This document shows, in pieces, positions 28,610 to 34,605 of a stretch of 64,000 bases of DNA. Both the position numbers and the translations under genes were made by a program. The stretch is taken from positions 2,076,651-2,140,650 of the forward strand of contig JABAKD010000008.1 of the NCBI GenBank assembly GCA_012845835.1. The letters run 5' to 3'. The notes beneath the pieces are model-generated. The model did no database searches. It had not been told where the DNA came from and saw only the letters and a program-made list of their open reading frames with translations. This stretch comes from Undaria pinnatifida (Eukaryota > Sar > Phaeophyceae > Laminariales > Alariaceae). Every line of letters starts with the position of its first letter. Position 1 is the stretch's first letter.

Positions 28610-30192
28610 CCAACAACAACAATAACAACAACAACAACAACACATCGACCCTAAATTTGTCGAACTCACAGCTGAACTTGTTAGAACAATTATATAAAAT
28701 ACCCCACGCAATTCCAAGTAGATACTTGTCCCCAAAGCGTGCGTCCAGCTCCGAAGAGGACAACATTCAGCACCCCCATATTTCAAATTTCATCACTTCC
28801 CAGTGTCCCCTCGGCGATCTCTCACCGCAGGCACGCTCTGCCCACGAAGGCTGCGAGGGAGGGGGGGGGGCACAGGCGATTGCCCCGTCAGCGAACGCGC
28901 AGAAGAGAACCCATGGAAACCCCCGCCCCCACCCTCGGCAGCAGCAGCAGCAGCAACACCCCTCCCTCCGTCCCCATTGGCCGAAAACGCCTGGTCAAGG
29001 TGTTCCGAAGACGACGACCATGAGGCTTGCTGCACGTGCTGCGTGTGTTGCGCGCGTGGTGTCGCGTAAGGTGAAACACCGACTGGGTGTACTACTGCCG
29101 AGGAACCGTATGCCCCTCCTTGAGCCTTCTGGCTGTAAGAGTTCGGGTTCGAGTTCGGCCCCGGCATGGACAGCGGCCGAGGCTTCCCACGCCCTGCTTG
29201 GCTGGAGCCTAAATTGTTAGCGTTTGTGTGTTGGGGGGGGGTAGGGGGAAGAGGGGGGAGACGGGGGGTGTAGGGGAGGGGGGGGATGAGGATAGGAGGG
29301 CGGGGTGGTGGTGAGGGGAGGAGGAGAGAGAGGGGGAAGGCGTCCTCATTTCATGCACGGCCGTAGTCGTATGACCGGAGACACTCGTATTCCTACAATG
29401 CCGGGACGGAGCACGTCGGATTTTTACCGACCTGGCAGATGTTGCGTTTACCAAGCGTGGAGCGCCGTGAGGTGTTCAGCGAGTCACATGAAATGTGTGT
29501 GTGGGGGCGGCGTGCTCATATGTTGCTTGCCTTAGACATTAGACCATTGACCACGTATCCCTTTCGAGACGGAGCACCGTTCCTACTCCTACTAATAGTA
29601 GAGAAGCCTCCATCACTTGGGCGTTCAGTACGTTTCTTCCATAAAATATATATAAAGAAAACATTTCTGCTTATCTTATCTCGTGCCTCTTTGGCCGTCT
29701 GTGGCCACCATCTATCTCCTATTAATAGGATAGCGATTGTTTTCTCGCTACCATCTAATGTACCAAACTTCTCCATGGCACATCCGTCTGTTTTCCTCAT
29801 CTCTTCCCGTAACACATTCCGTTTCTCCTTGTACAATTCACCGTCTCCTACCACGTGGGTTCTACTCTCGTCTGCGTTGCCGCAGGGGCATCTCTGTGCG
29901 CGCCTTCTTCCTCCTCCTCCACCCGACTGCTGGTAACAAGAGAGGGGGGGGGGTCTGGTCTTGATTGTTGCTCGATTTTGATTGTTGCTCGAGTCCGGAG
30001 CGGGGAGGCACACGCTGATTTGCTTATATTCACAAGGGCAGAGTGCACAGAGAGTTTGCTATCACAAGCGAGGTTGCCTTGAATCTCTATTAATAACGGC
30101 CGACGGAGCGGCTCACCTCGCCCGCGGCTGGCGTGAGTGCGGTCTACCGACGACGCTCGCCGTTCCCGACGGAAATTGTCCAGCTTCTCCAT
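1..30192 (-). CDS. Giant Ala/Glu-rich coiled-coil protein gene (21 exons, 3' end off window)
   Basis: I assembled this from 21 exons listed separately: 30117..30192, 28826..29208, 28343..28416, 27290..27539, 26697..26765, 24448..24737, 23777..23909, 23367..23471, 22485..22607, 18591..18716, 16635..16739, 11255..15943, 9896..10216, 8584..8733, 7858..8022, 7360..7458, 5335..6645, 4727..4939, 3278..3442, 1404..1544 and 162..281. Every junction is GT-AG, all phases agree, and the joined frame is 3036 codons without a stop. Residues 1-177 are disordered; from about 178 the chain is Ala, Glu, Arg, Gln and Leu in heptad-like spacing with almost no Pro or aromatics, as in long parallel coiled coils (known class: rootletin-, myosin-tail- or centrosome-type scaffolds). 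Gly/Pro-rich breaks lie in exons 12 and 17. The last intron starts at 161, so the C-terminus is missing. No motor head or catalytic domain is visible. Function is not assignable; a structural or cytoskeletal role is inferred from architecture only. Confidence 0.8.
162..281 (-). CDS. Exon 21 of the coiled-coil gene; gene continues off window
   Basis: It has 40 codons, EALAESKDSLSASQAIRAAL to RDQAEE, after acggccgcacag. A CTAAC branch-like motif lies upstream of the acceptor. The donor GAG|gtgcgt at 161 shows that at least one more exon lies beyond the left edge. Confidence 0.75.
282..1403 (-). other. Intron without recognised features
   Basis: It lies between exons 20 and 21. It has a long G run at 373-397 and several A runs. 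I see no gene or repeat family copy here. Confidence 0.5.
1404..1544 (-). CDS. Exon 20 of the coiled-coil gene
   Basis: It has 47 codons, SARFESEVSEAESAVAGLEE to TREAE, between cgacaccag and GAG|gtatga, phase 0 to 0. Ala/Glu coil. Confidence 0.78.
1793..2034. mobile_element. MITE-like element, GATCT family, copy 1
   Basis: The ends are inverted: CACATCGGACAGATC at the left and GATCTGTCCGAGGTGTG at the right. The interior is rich in GATCT/AGATC and contains ctgggttggatctgcact, shared with the 28.0 kb copy. It lies inside the intron between exons 19 and 20. No coding capacity. Confidence 0.6.
2249..2398. mobile_element. MITE-like element with CCCTAA core, copy 1
   Basis: Imperfect terminal inverted repeats (TACCGCTTTGTCGACAACA... 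and ...TGTTGTCGAAAAATGGTA) flank a block of CCCTAA repeats. A second copy at 20684-20844 has the same ends and layout. Confidence 0.65.
2518..2540 (+). repeat. Interstitial telomere-like CCCTAA block
   Basis: It reads aactaaccctaaccctaacc..., three units. It sits in a segment (2508-2640) that is similar to 45.04-45.19 kb, including caatgcgtatc. Confidence 0.6.
3278..3442 (-). CDS. Exon 19 of the coiled-coil gene
   Basis: It has 55 codons, ARLEDQLSAMEEAVLAAEKL to AIAAARAE, between gttgtaccag and GAG|gtgcgc, phase 0 to 0. Coil. Confidence 0.8.
3443..4444 (-). other. Simple-sequence part of an intron
   Basis: It holds A-rich blocks (3.50-3.71 kb, T-rich on the sense strand) and a long TGATTGAT-like AT-rich tract (3.91-4.30 kb). 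No gene is seen. Confidence 0.45.
4445..4693. mobile_element. MITE-like element, ACGCGTGCTACG family, copy 1
   Basis: The inverted ends are GGACGCGTGCTACGACAGAGG at the left (last base aside) and, reversed, GGACGCGCGTCCTACGGTAG at the right. The interior contains acccaaaccgtcgg, a family signature. It lies in the intron between exons 18 and 19. Confidence 0.65.
4727..4939 (-). CDS. Exon 18 of the coiled-coil gene
   Basis: It has 71 codons, VALRRQTEETQEHQEKILEE to ALEAERAQ, between tattcccag and CAG|gtacaa, phase 0 to 0. Excellent heptad-like coil. Confidence 0.82.
4940..5334 (-). repeat. Intron of TTGTTCTTG-type simple sequence
   Basis: On the sense strand this 395-bp intron is an imperfect run of TTGTT/CTTG words, strongly pyrimidine biased. 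It has no other feature. Confidence 0.6.
5335..6645 (-). CDS. Exon 17, coil plus Gly/Ala/Val-rich segment
   Basis: It has 437 codons, residues 2387-2823. From ccttttag|GGTTGC it opens with a coil (GCVGELERGKAAAESALSAA), passes through a long low-complexity Gly/Ser/Val/Thr stretch (about 5.88-6.25 kb), and returns to coil. It ends in a Gly/Ala-rich stretch with donor GAG|gtaggg, phase 0. It is the second largest exon, and the non-helical centre could act as a hinge. Confidence 0.85.
6699..6850 (+). repeat. CATGCATAGCC dispersed repeat, copy 1
   Basis: About 150 bp that recurs at 10394-10540 and 29342-29492 and in part at 48440-48524. Shared words include ggagcacgtcgg, tttttaccgacc, gcgccgtgaggyg and tcggcgag. 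It lies in the intron between exons 16 and 17. No ends or coding capacity recognised. Confidence 0.7.
7360..7458 (-). CDS. Exon 16 of the coiled-coil gene
   Basis: It has 33 codons, LELDAAAMERMDELTLKARQ to KERLQ, between aatgcaccag and CAG|gtgacg, phase 0 to 0. Confidence 0.75.
7459..7857 (-). other. C/CCCCA-rich intron
   Basis: It lies between exons 15 and 16. It is C-rich on the plus strand (cccaccct, ccccaacc words), hence G-rich in the transcript. No other feature seen. Confidence 0.45.
7858..8022 (-). CDS. Exon 15 of the coiled-coil gene
   Basis: The acceptor sits after a long pyrimidine tract (cctcttcctcctcag). It has 55 codons starting LQQEQLSRRQPQSASPTTS and ending KIRAAMDEQ, with donor CAG|gtatgt, phase 0 to 0. 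The Ser/Thr/Pro segment is a local helix break. Confidence 0.75.
8023..8365 (-). repeat. AACAACA simple repeat in an intron
   Basis: At 8120-8300 the plus strand is built of AACAACA, ACAAAA and AACATCA words (TTGTTG on the sense strand). Confidence 0.6.
8366..8493 (-). pseudogene. Echo of exon 14: decayed copy of its 3' half and donor
   Basis: On the minus strand it reads CTTTTGCGGCAGAGGCTAGA, parallel to exon 14's CTTCTGCGGCAGAGGCTGGA. It continues through the donor region into shared intron sequence (TTTTGATTAAG, GCGTTTTT). The copy has an in-frame TAG, and the GT donor has become AT, so it cannot replace the exon. Offset is about 158 bp. Confidence 0.8.
8584..8733 (-). CDS. Exon 14 of the coiled-coil gene
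   Basis: It has 50 codons with no internal Met. It begins GVGSRLREADRELVAARRLL and ends VLRDYHQ, between tttgcag and CAG|gtgagg, phase 0 to 0. The 3' half and donor have a decayed copy at 8366-8493 in the next intron. Confidence 0.8.
8734..9895 (-). other. Intron with CACCC run and GGGTC repeat fragment
   Basis: At 8858-8878 there is a (CCCA)n run. At 9205-9300 there is a GGGTC pentamer block followed by the cctcatgacccaacccgcgg motif shared with the larger arrays at 37.5 and 39.3 kb. Confidence 0.55.
9896..10216 (-). CDS. Exon 13 of the coiled-coil gene
   Basis: It has 107 codons, starting AARVEVEAEFRAAAEANAKA and ending DRDGERE, between ctcgcgcag and GAG|gtgcgc, phase 0 to 0. Strong coil. 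Confidence 0.82.
10217..11254 (-). other. Intron with CATGCATAGCC repeat copy 2
   Basis: The dispersed 150-bp repeat lies at 10394-10540, preceded by a G-rich purine tract (10250-10395). The rest (10.6-11.25 kb) shows nothing recognised. Confidence 0.6.
11255..15943 (-). CDS. Exon 12, 1563-codon giant coiled-coil exon
   Basis: This single open exon of 4689 nt encodes residues 579-2141. It runs from gcatgccag|GCACCAAAGG to CAG|gtgcga, phase 0 to 0. It starts with a short disordered stretch (APKGDVVAGETPS), enters a coil, is interrupted by a Gly/Ser linker near 15.60-15.67 kb, and is then an almost uninterrupted Ala/Glu/Arg/Leu coil for more than 1300 residues, broken only by a Pro/Gly patch near 12.33-12.55 kb. 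No motif other than coiled coil was seen. Long antisense frames here are GC-rich codon shadows. Confidence 0.92.
16063..16140 (-). pseudogene. Echo of exon 12: decayed copy of its acceptor and first codons
   Basis: On the minus strand, ctcacgctccag|GCAATAGTTGGAGACG resembles the real ctcgcatgccag|GCACCAAAGGGAGACG. In the same phase it reads AIVGDAAAGDAPSSTQ then stop, against APKGDVVAGETPSRSL in exon 12. The acceptor AG is intact but there is no donor. Confidence 0.75.
16299..16565. mobile_element. MITE-like element, ACGCGTGCTACG family, copy 2
   Basis: The left end is GGACGCGTGCCACGGTAGAG. The right end, reversed, is GACGCGTGCTACAATAGAG. The interior has cttaacccaaaattgtcgg and gggttaagaaggac, itself an internal inverted repeat. 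Related half-copies are at 20.30-20.40 and 26.31-26.55 kb. It lies in the intron between exons 11 and 12. Confidence 0.7.
16635..16739 (-). CDS. Exon 11, polar linker
   Basis: It has 35 codons between ttccacag and CAG|gtgatg, phase 0 to 0. It begins SLSETRESNRQLD, then becomes Ser/Gly/Asn-rich (SGSLTADTNSGSAEGGS), a flexible break just before the giant exon. Confidence 0.7.
16889..18015. repeat. 53-bp satellite with perfect palindrome
   Basis: About 20 tandem units of roughly 53 bp with consensus gcactaaagcgggaccccga, then actatcccgggatagt, then gccagacgacaatgaccg. The middle part ACTATCCCGGGATAGT is a perfect 16-nt palindrome in several units. It lies wholly inside the intron between exons 10 and 11. 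Confidence 0.9.
18591..18716 (-). CDS. Exon 10 of the coiled-coil gene
   Basis: It has 42 codons (six heptads), AERSHLQQKLGAIEARVSES to EQAE, phase 0 to 0. The acceptor is gtcctcag. The donor GAG|gtcacc is the weakest in the gene. Two degenerate copies of its 5' end and acceptor lie upstream at about 18.86 and 19.27 kb. Confidence 0.7.
18778..19260. repeat. TTGGCTAGGTATTACAG minisatellite
   Basis: Tandem degenerate units of about 55-65 bp built of gttggctaggtattacag, ttagttgcgtgataataagt and cgccgact. Scattered further units lie at 19.38-19.46 and 19.99-20.07 kb. The array surrounds two echoes of exon 10. Confidence 0.75.
18862..18925 (-). pseudogene. Echo a of exon 10 (5' end)
   Basis: On the plus strand gcgagcctcgatgacaccga and aggtgcgaccgctc match exon 10 (gcgagcctcgatggcaccca and so on). 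The acceptor is degraded (ctgag at the AG). Confidence 0.75.
19264..19322 (-). pseudogene. Echo b of exon 10 (5' end and acceptor)
   Basis: The plus strand reads gagcctcgatggcaccgagc, tctgctgga, then ccgctccgcctgag. It is closer to exon 10 than echo a, lacks 7 nt (ggtgcga) and keeps the CTCAG|GCGGAGCGG acceptor on the minus strand. Confidence 0.75.
20402..20580 (-). repeat. TTCGTCGAACTCACGGCTGACG dispersed family, copy (reverse)
   Basis: It shares long stretches with 41.64-41.79 kb (plus) and 34.48-34.60 kb (plus): agtattgacccgaaattcgt, then cgaactcacggctgacgtcc and ttgaaatatttttat. Shorter pieces are at 34.84-34.93, 48.08-48.16 and 60.69-60.75 kb. Its termini resemble those of the 36.25-36.94 kb foldback element. 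Confidence 0.7.
20684..20844. mobile_element. MITE-like element with CCCTAA core, copy 2
   Basis: It has the same ends and order as 2249-2398: taccgctttgtcgacaacag, then ccctaaccctaaccctaac, then caaccatgttgtcgaaaa. It lies in the large intron between exons 9 and 10. Confidence 0.65.
20845..22484 (-). other. Rest of the large intron between exons 9 and 10
   Basis: AT-richer DNA, some low-complexity A runs (21.93-21.98 kb). No gene or identified repeat is seen. Confidence 0.4.
22485..22607 (-). CDS. Exon 9 of the coiled-coil gene
   Basis: It has 41 codons, ALEEASAAEKLARTAEERAG to REQLQSVE, between acgtttcag and GAG|gtgatc, phase 0 to 0. Classic Ala/Glu/Lys coil. Confidence 0.75.
22608..23366 (-). 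other. Intron between exons 8 and 9
   Basis: No recognised feature; ordinary non-coding DNA. Confidence 0.4.
23367..23471 (-). CDS. Exon 8 of the coiled-coil gene
   Basis: It has 35 codons (exactly five heptads), VLAQLQDGDAHAVEVAASAQ to KETLQTRLAQ, between ttcggcag and CAG|gtgatg, phase 0 to 0. Confidence 0.75.
23777..23909 (-). CDS. Exon 7 of the coiled-coil gene
   Basis: One base completes an Arg codon with exon 6, then EERLAEERSGRAAERLQLRE and onward to EIEELNQ. It ends CAG|gtaacc in phase 0. Heptad-like coil; residues 381-425. Confidence 0.75.
23910..24447 (-). other. Intron between exons 6 and 7
   Basis: A-rich stretch at 23.93-23.98 kb (T-rich on the sense strand, next to the acceptor of exon 7). 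Nothing else recognised. Confidence 0.45.
24448..24737 (-). CDS. Exon 6 of the coiled-coil gene
   Basis: It encodes residues 285-380 plus two bases. It begins ELEALEARMEGICAETD and continues as an Arg/Glu-rich coil. The donor is GAGAG|gttagt in phase 2, matched by the single-base start of exon 7. The acceptor is taatag. It is the only exon in this stretch that does not end on a codon boundary. Confidence 0.8.
24891..25080 (+). repeat. TTGCCTTAGACATTAGA dispersed repeat, copy 1
   Basis: It matches 29515-29715: tgccttagacattagaacat, cgaggcggagcaccgttcct, gggcgctta... and ggccgtctgtggccacca. Both copies lie in introns of the coiled-coil gene. Confidence 0.75.
25428..25456 (+). repeat. AGC trinucleotide run
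   Basis: About nine to ten AGC units in the intron between exons 5 and 6. Confidence 0.9.
25655..26145 (-). repeat. 21-bp array (GTGTAAACTGACTTATTAATA)
   Basis: About 23 units of roughly 21 bp. On the minus strand (sense for the surrounding gene) the array is open for about 150 codons as SVYTINK repeats, with length changes mostly in multiples of three. It lies in the intron between exons 5 and 6; I see no splice signals that would make it an exon with confidence. Confidence 0.85.
26697..26765 (-). CDS. Exon 5, 23-codon coiled-coil mini-exon
   Basis: This short exon would be missed by ORF length filters. It lies between ...tttgttag and AAG|gtgatg, phase 0 on both sides, and encodes VDTQKRDAEACQEENKSLRS followed by KLK. 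Charge pattern and frame fit the neighbouring exons. Confidence 0.7.
26766..27289 (-). other. Intron between exons 4 and 5
   Basis: A G-rich purine tract at 26.83-26.89 kb (C/T-rich on the sense strand near the acceptor of exon 5) and a C run at 27.22-27.23 kb. Nothing else recognised. Confidence 0.45.
27290..27539 (-). CDS. Exon 4, first strongly helical exon
   Basis: It encodes residues 178-261. It starts WEVERAKTADLQDQ, runs through a seven-alanine stretch and a Pro-rich kink, then becomes a charged helix (AELEAQLEAELGATKAELEA). It ends CAG|gtgagt, phase 0. Coiled-coil character is plain from the Ala/Glu/Leu spacing. Confidence 0.75.
27924..28168. mobile_element. MITE-like element, GATCT family, copy 2
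   Basis: It shares gatctggcacgtgtttcctg, ggttggatctgcact and gatctagatcgtgatctg with 1793-2034. It lies in the intron between exons 3 and 4. The ends are more decayed than in copy 1. Confidence 0.6.
28343..28416 (-). CDS. Exon 3 of the coiled-coil gene
   Basis: The acceptor follows a clean pyrimidine tract (ccccctttttgcag). The exon has 24 codons plus two bases: an Asp/Gly/Ser/His stretch, then YEAQLAEVLG leading into the coil. Its phase 0 start and phase 2 end are exactly what exons 2 and 4 require, and this three-way match is the main support for the exon. Confidence 0.6.
28478..28650 (+). repeat. CAG/CAA microsatellite
   Basis: About 170 bp of mixed CAGCAA, CAACAG and CAA units in the intron between exons 2 and 3. 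It creates long poly-Asn, poly-Thr, poly-Cys and poly-Leu reading frames that are artefacts. It is followed by a decayed TTCGTCGAACTC-family fragment (28.65-28.69 kb). Confidence 0.95.
28826..29208 (-). CDS. Exon 2, disordered N-terminal region of the coiled-coil protein
   Basis: The acceptor is strong: a CTAAC branch-like motif lies a few bases before TTTAG. The exon encodes residues 26-153: Ser, Gly, Asn, Gln and His rich, with a short polyalanine, a five-glycine run and a PPPLP motif. It ends in phase 0 at GCG|gtgaga. Low-complexity composition suggests an unstructured tail. A 42-kDa-size ORF on the opposite strand overlaps it but carries no plausible protein character. Confidence 0.6.
29342..29715 (+). 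repeat. Adjacent copies of two dispersed repeats
   Basis: The CATGCATAGCC repeat (29342-29492) is followed directly by the TTGCCTTAGACATTAGA repeat (29515-29715). Elsewhere the two occur separately (6.7, 10.4 and 24.9 kb), so this is a composite or nested insertion in the intron between exons 1 and 2. Confidence 0.7.
30117..30192 (-). CDS. Exon 1 (candidate start) of the coiled-coil gene
   Basis: ATG at 30192 opens 25 codons plus one base (MEKLDNFRRERRASS...), very basic, ending at a good donor (GCGAG|gtgagc). The phase 1 end fits the phase 1 start of the next exon, giving a Gly codon across the junction. The start is chosen because it is the first ATG in this frame near the donor. No promoter element was recognised upstream, so an additional 5' exon is possible. 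Confidence 0.5.
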
Positions 30193-33100
30193 CCGTGTAG
30201 AAACGCGTTGGTGACAGGGCAGGGGGCAGGGCGGGGAAAAAAACCGTTATGCATCATGTCACAGGGCAGGAGGAACCCCTTACGAAGGTCATGCGTCAAG
30301 TATCACGCCACGGGAATGGTTGCAGTCGGACCGATAGTGGGTGCACTTGGACCAAACCGATCGCAGTTTTGTCCAATTGACCGCAGCGGTTTCCGCCAGA
30401 TCGTAACGGTTCGGTTGTACCGCAAATGTTGCAGTTGTCTCGTCGCAACGGTTTCAGCTTCAATGGACCACAATAGCGTAGTTGCAGTTGAAGCAAAACG
30501 GTCGCAGTTGGCCCACAACGGTCGTAGCTGGACCGCAATGGTTCCTATAGAGTATAAGGCGGTATGGTATGGTTCCTATCGAGTACCAGATATGGCATGA
30601 GGATGGTTTGCAACCTCCGTCACAACCCCGTTCGCTGAGAATACACCAATCAGGGTTCGAGAAGCGATAACTATGTATCGAGCACGTGTCAGTGCGAGCT
30701 AACGTAACGGCCAAGACAGCCTGCTCGTACTGCAGAAGTAGTTACTTCTGTATGCATAGCCTAGACTACTTGCCTTGGTACAGTTAGTAGGATAGCGGCC
30801 AGCATCTCAACTGCAGCAGCAGTAGCTAGCAGTAGTAGCAGCAGCGGTACCGGAAACCATGTCCACTAGTGTTGTACTGAATACCTGGTACGTGGCAGTA
30901 TCTGAATCTGCTCGCAAGTACCACAGGTACGAGGCAGCGCTCTGCTGCGGCTGTTGCTGCTGCTGCTCAAGCGCAGAAACGTACAGCAGCAACAACAGCA
31001 TATACTGCAATGCCCATCACATGGGTTGATGTGAGTTGTGACGACGGATTTGGAAGGAACTCGCGCACGTCCGGATTTTCTCCCGCCATTTTTGACAACG
31101 AAGTACGAAGCGAAAAACCGGGGACCCACAATGTGCGTGACCTCGATTGACATTGGAAGTAATATTAATAGTAACCATACCACATAGCTTCTCTCTCTAC
31201 AGCAGTCTAGGATGGGGAGGGCACCGGGGGTGCCAGATGTCGATGGGTGGAAACAGTTTATGTGAAGGACACACGCAGAGACCCAAAGTCATGAAAAATT
31301 ACTGTTAAAATCCGGTACCGCCGACAATGACAACAGCAACACCCACTGCAGCAGTAGTTCTGGTGAAGCGGTGGTGCCACGGGTCGCCACCAGCCGATTT
31401 CCAGACCCAACGACCGCTCCACCCAAGAAAGCAAAAAGGCAATCGTGCTCATACACTGCTGTAACTCGAAAGTACTCCGATGCTTCGACGATTCTTCGAT
31501 ATGATGCTTCGTAGGTCAAAGGGTGTCCGCTCCTCTCAGCGAAAAATCCTTTTGGACATGAAAAGCTTTTCGTGATTGTGATTCTTCTGGCACGTTTTCT
31601 TGCAGCAACTGCAGCATGGGTATGTGCTACTGATTACATACCCTCTGGCCCGACATAAGGCTTAGACATGGCTTAGGCTTTAGGCCTGTTACCTTTAGGA
31701 AGAACTTTCGAGGTCAGCCTGTGTACGATTTTATCGCTGTCAATTCGTCAATTTACAGAGGAGTACACTCCTGTAGTAGCAGTAGTTAGCAGTATTAGTA
31801 CGAGTGCTGCTGTGTGCTCGCGTGCTACTGCTGCTGTACGCACGCTGATTAGTCCCACCAAATACGTACAAATACCTGAACACCCACGACTCTTACCCTC
31901 TCCTCAAAAACCCCTACCTGGTAGACTAGACTATATTTTTACCTTGAGAGTTGAGAGGGGAAAAGTTAAAGTTTGAAAAAAAAAAACAGGAGAGTCGATG
32001 GCTCATCCATTCTGATTTTTTTATCGCTCTTGTTTGAGTTGATGAAGGATTGCGTCTAGACCAGCCCAGGGTTTCACCATAGCAGCCAGCGTGAGTGCAC
32101 AAGTGACTAATGATGGTGCCGGTGTGCCGCGCAGGCTGTCGAACCTGAGAGCAGAGTCGAGAGCTAACGTGCCTATGTACAAACGCCACTTGGCAGAGAG
32201 CAAACAAGTGTCGGCATAGATGCAGTAGCACCAACGGCAGACGGTAAGGCTCTGCTGGGAAGCAACAGAAGCAGCAGGGAGCTGCTCTAACTTTGATGAG
32301 GCAGCAGCAACAACTGCTGCACCACAACTCAGCATGGCAAGCATGCCGGCAGGCCACAACCCGAGATCGACTAGACTGCTTTCCTCTCTAGGGGAAACCA
32401 AGCGGCACAAAAATGCCACCATCTCACCAGCTTCCGCCCATCGTCCACAGCAGCGGCGGGTACGTCCGAATCCCAGTCATCCACCCTTGACGAAGAAGGC
32501 GTAGTGCCTCCTCCTTGGCTGCGAGTACTCATTGCGGTCACCTCAGCAGAGCATGCCGACAGCTTCCTTCCGCGCGGTAGCAGGGAACTCTTGCTCTCTC
32601 CTTCAAGAACAATGCGCTGCGAAGGTTCCCTCGCCCTCTGCCCTCGCTTATCTTCTATCTACCTTGCAAGCTATGTACGTGTACGCACGACGATACGGGA
32701 TAGAAGCTACTCGCCGCGGTTTTTGAATTTTGGAAATTCAGGGTTTCGAACAGAACAGGCGTTATTGGTTTTCGTCAACCAGGGGATGAATTGAGGGAGA
32801 GGGGAGGATACCTCCTCACAGACTTGTTGTTGTGACCCTGGAGACGAGCCAGAGAGCTCGTGCTGGGGGGGGTTGCGGGTTAGTTGACCTGCCACTGGAT
32901 CGACGCGAGTCTGAGAATACCCCATCCGTGCCAAGCACACGGGGAGTTGTCGAAAATCGTCTATCCTTCGAACAACAACCCAACCCGTATCCAGCACACC
33001 ACCTTCTCCCTGCTCCCTGCTGCATCTCATTTCGGACGGTGACTTCCAAGCAACCCCCTGGAAGCAAAAGGAAGCAGTTCGTCGCGAAGGTCAATCTTGC

Positions 33101-33500
33101 GCGGAACGGTATCAGGAGAGGTACCCAGGAGCGGCATGGCTCTGAATGTGGTGGAGCACCCCTCTCCGATCCAGACATCCAATGGTGCGGGGATGGATGG
33201 GGAGGTCGACTTTTCCTCAGGTAAGGGAGATGGGAATCGGAGTTCAGATTGCGCAGGATTGCGTTTTTATTTTTTGGAGCATCTTCGTGGCATCTTCACT
33301 TTAACTTTACCCTCCCAGCTCTCGTTTACAGTTTGTTAGTAGTCAGGTAGAGCTTTACCCTCTGCGACCTGCGACCTTCTCAGATCTGGACAGGCCTTGG
33401 TCACGGGTGTCTTCCCTTCTACCCTCCGGTACTCGCCTTCTTTTTTATCGCGCATATTTATTGGTTTGGGCATTCGCACTTTTCAGCTTTCTTATGCTCG
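30193..33500. other. Intergenic region, left part
   Basis: At 30.31-30.55 kb there is a degenerate array of about 22-bp GGTYGCAGTTGGACC-like units. GCAGCAG/AGTAGC short repeats lie at 30.81-31.01 and 31.77-31.83 kb. A few frames above 100 codons (32.0-33.2 kb) have no recognisable domain and overlap on both strands, so I do not call them genes. Confidence 0.45.
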
Positions 33501-33537
33501 TGTATCTCGTGCATTTTCGTTGAATTTTGCTATTCGC

Positions 33538-33655
33538 CTGACTGCTGCGTTGCTGCTGTGCAGTGCGTGCTCTCGCTGCTGCGTTGCTGCCGTGCTCTCG
33601 CTGCTGCGTTGCTGCTGTGCTCTCGCTGCTGCGTTGCTGCTGTGCTCTCGCGACC
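33538..33655 (+). repeat. GCTGCTGCGTTGCTGC minisatellite
   Basis: About four to five units of some 25-27 bp (gctgctgcgttgctgctgtg plus ctctc). It is followed by GGGTC/GACCC-family sequence at 33.66-33.78 kb. Confidence 0.8.
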
Positions 33656-34479
33656 CTGGACACTTACCCGTGAGCTCTCGAAACCTCCTGACCCGACCTG
33701 ACCTGACCACAACGTGAGCTTTTGAAACCCTCTTGACCCGACCCGCGGGTTCACTCATGATCCGTCAAACGCCCTACCGGCATTAATAATGATCCGCGTC
33801 GTAACAGGCTGGATTGAGCAAGACACTCACTTTTGTTCTGCACGCCATGACTGTTCAAGGAATAGGAATCGGGAGGAGTTCGGCATATCCTTTTGCTCGC
33901 CCAATCACAGCGGATTTGCGCGTCTCGCCGATTATGATGCGCCTCGGTAGTTTTTAGCCAGCAAATCCGCTGTGATTGCATATTCTGCGCCGCTGTGTGC
34001 AAAACCCAGGTATTTGAGGGCAAAACGATATTTGCGATTTCCCACGCGATATTATCGAGTTAGGTCCTGAAATTGAGAAATGATTAGTACAAGCATAATA
34101 AACGAACTCACACCTGATGTCCTGAAAATATATACATGTATTTAAATATTAGAGTGACAGCGTATCAATTTGGAACCGTGGGTTCGTGTCCCACAGAGGT
34201 TTTAATCCTTTTGGGGGTGGGAGTAGATTAATTCTTGAATGCTGTATTAAGAGCAACATATAGATAACTACTAATATTCTGTATTCGTACTCTTCCCGAT
34301 ATTAAAGCCCCCGGGGGGAGAAAAACAAAATATACCGCCTACCATACATATGATAAAGCAGTATAGTGGAAACTACAGTAATAAATTTATCAAATAGATG
34401 TGATGTTTTACCTAGCTCACAATTCCCCACCTAAAGTATACCGGTAAACACCAATACTTACCATTATAGTGGACAAAAA

Positions 34480-34605
34480 GACACCTCCCATTAAAAACTC
34501 ATTCATATAGGATATTACGAGTACCAACAACGCAGCTTGCAAATATGAGTATTGACCTGAAATTCGTCAAACTCACGGCTAACGTCCTTGAAAATTAGTT
34601 CTAAA
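34480..34605 (+). repeat. TTCGTCGAACTC dispersed family, copy (forward)
   Basis: cctcccattaaaaactcatt, accaacaacgcagcttgcaa and gaaattcgtcaaactcacgg match the 41.64-41.79 kb copy. Two truncated tandem pieces follow at 34.84-34.93 kb. Confidence 0.7.

Noticed and set aside
28168-29220. 350-codon plus-strand frame with poly-Asn
   Set aside because: It is antisense to exons 2 and 3 and is held open by the CAG/CAA microsatellite; the rest lacks protein character.
32021-33224. Overlapping frames of 107-143 codons on both strands
   Set aside because: No domain, no splice context, overlapping alternatives in several frames; chance or decayed repeat.
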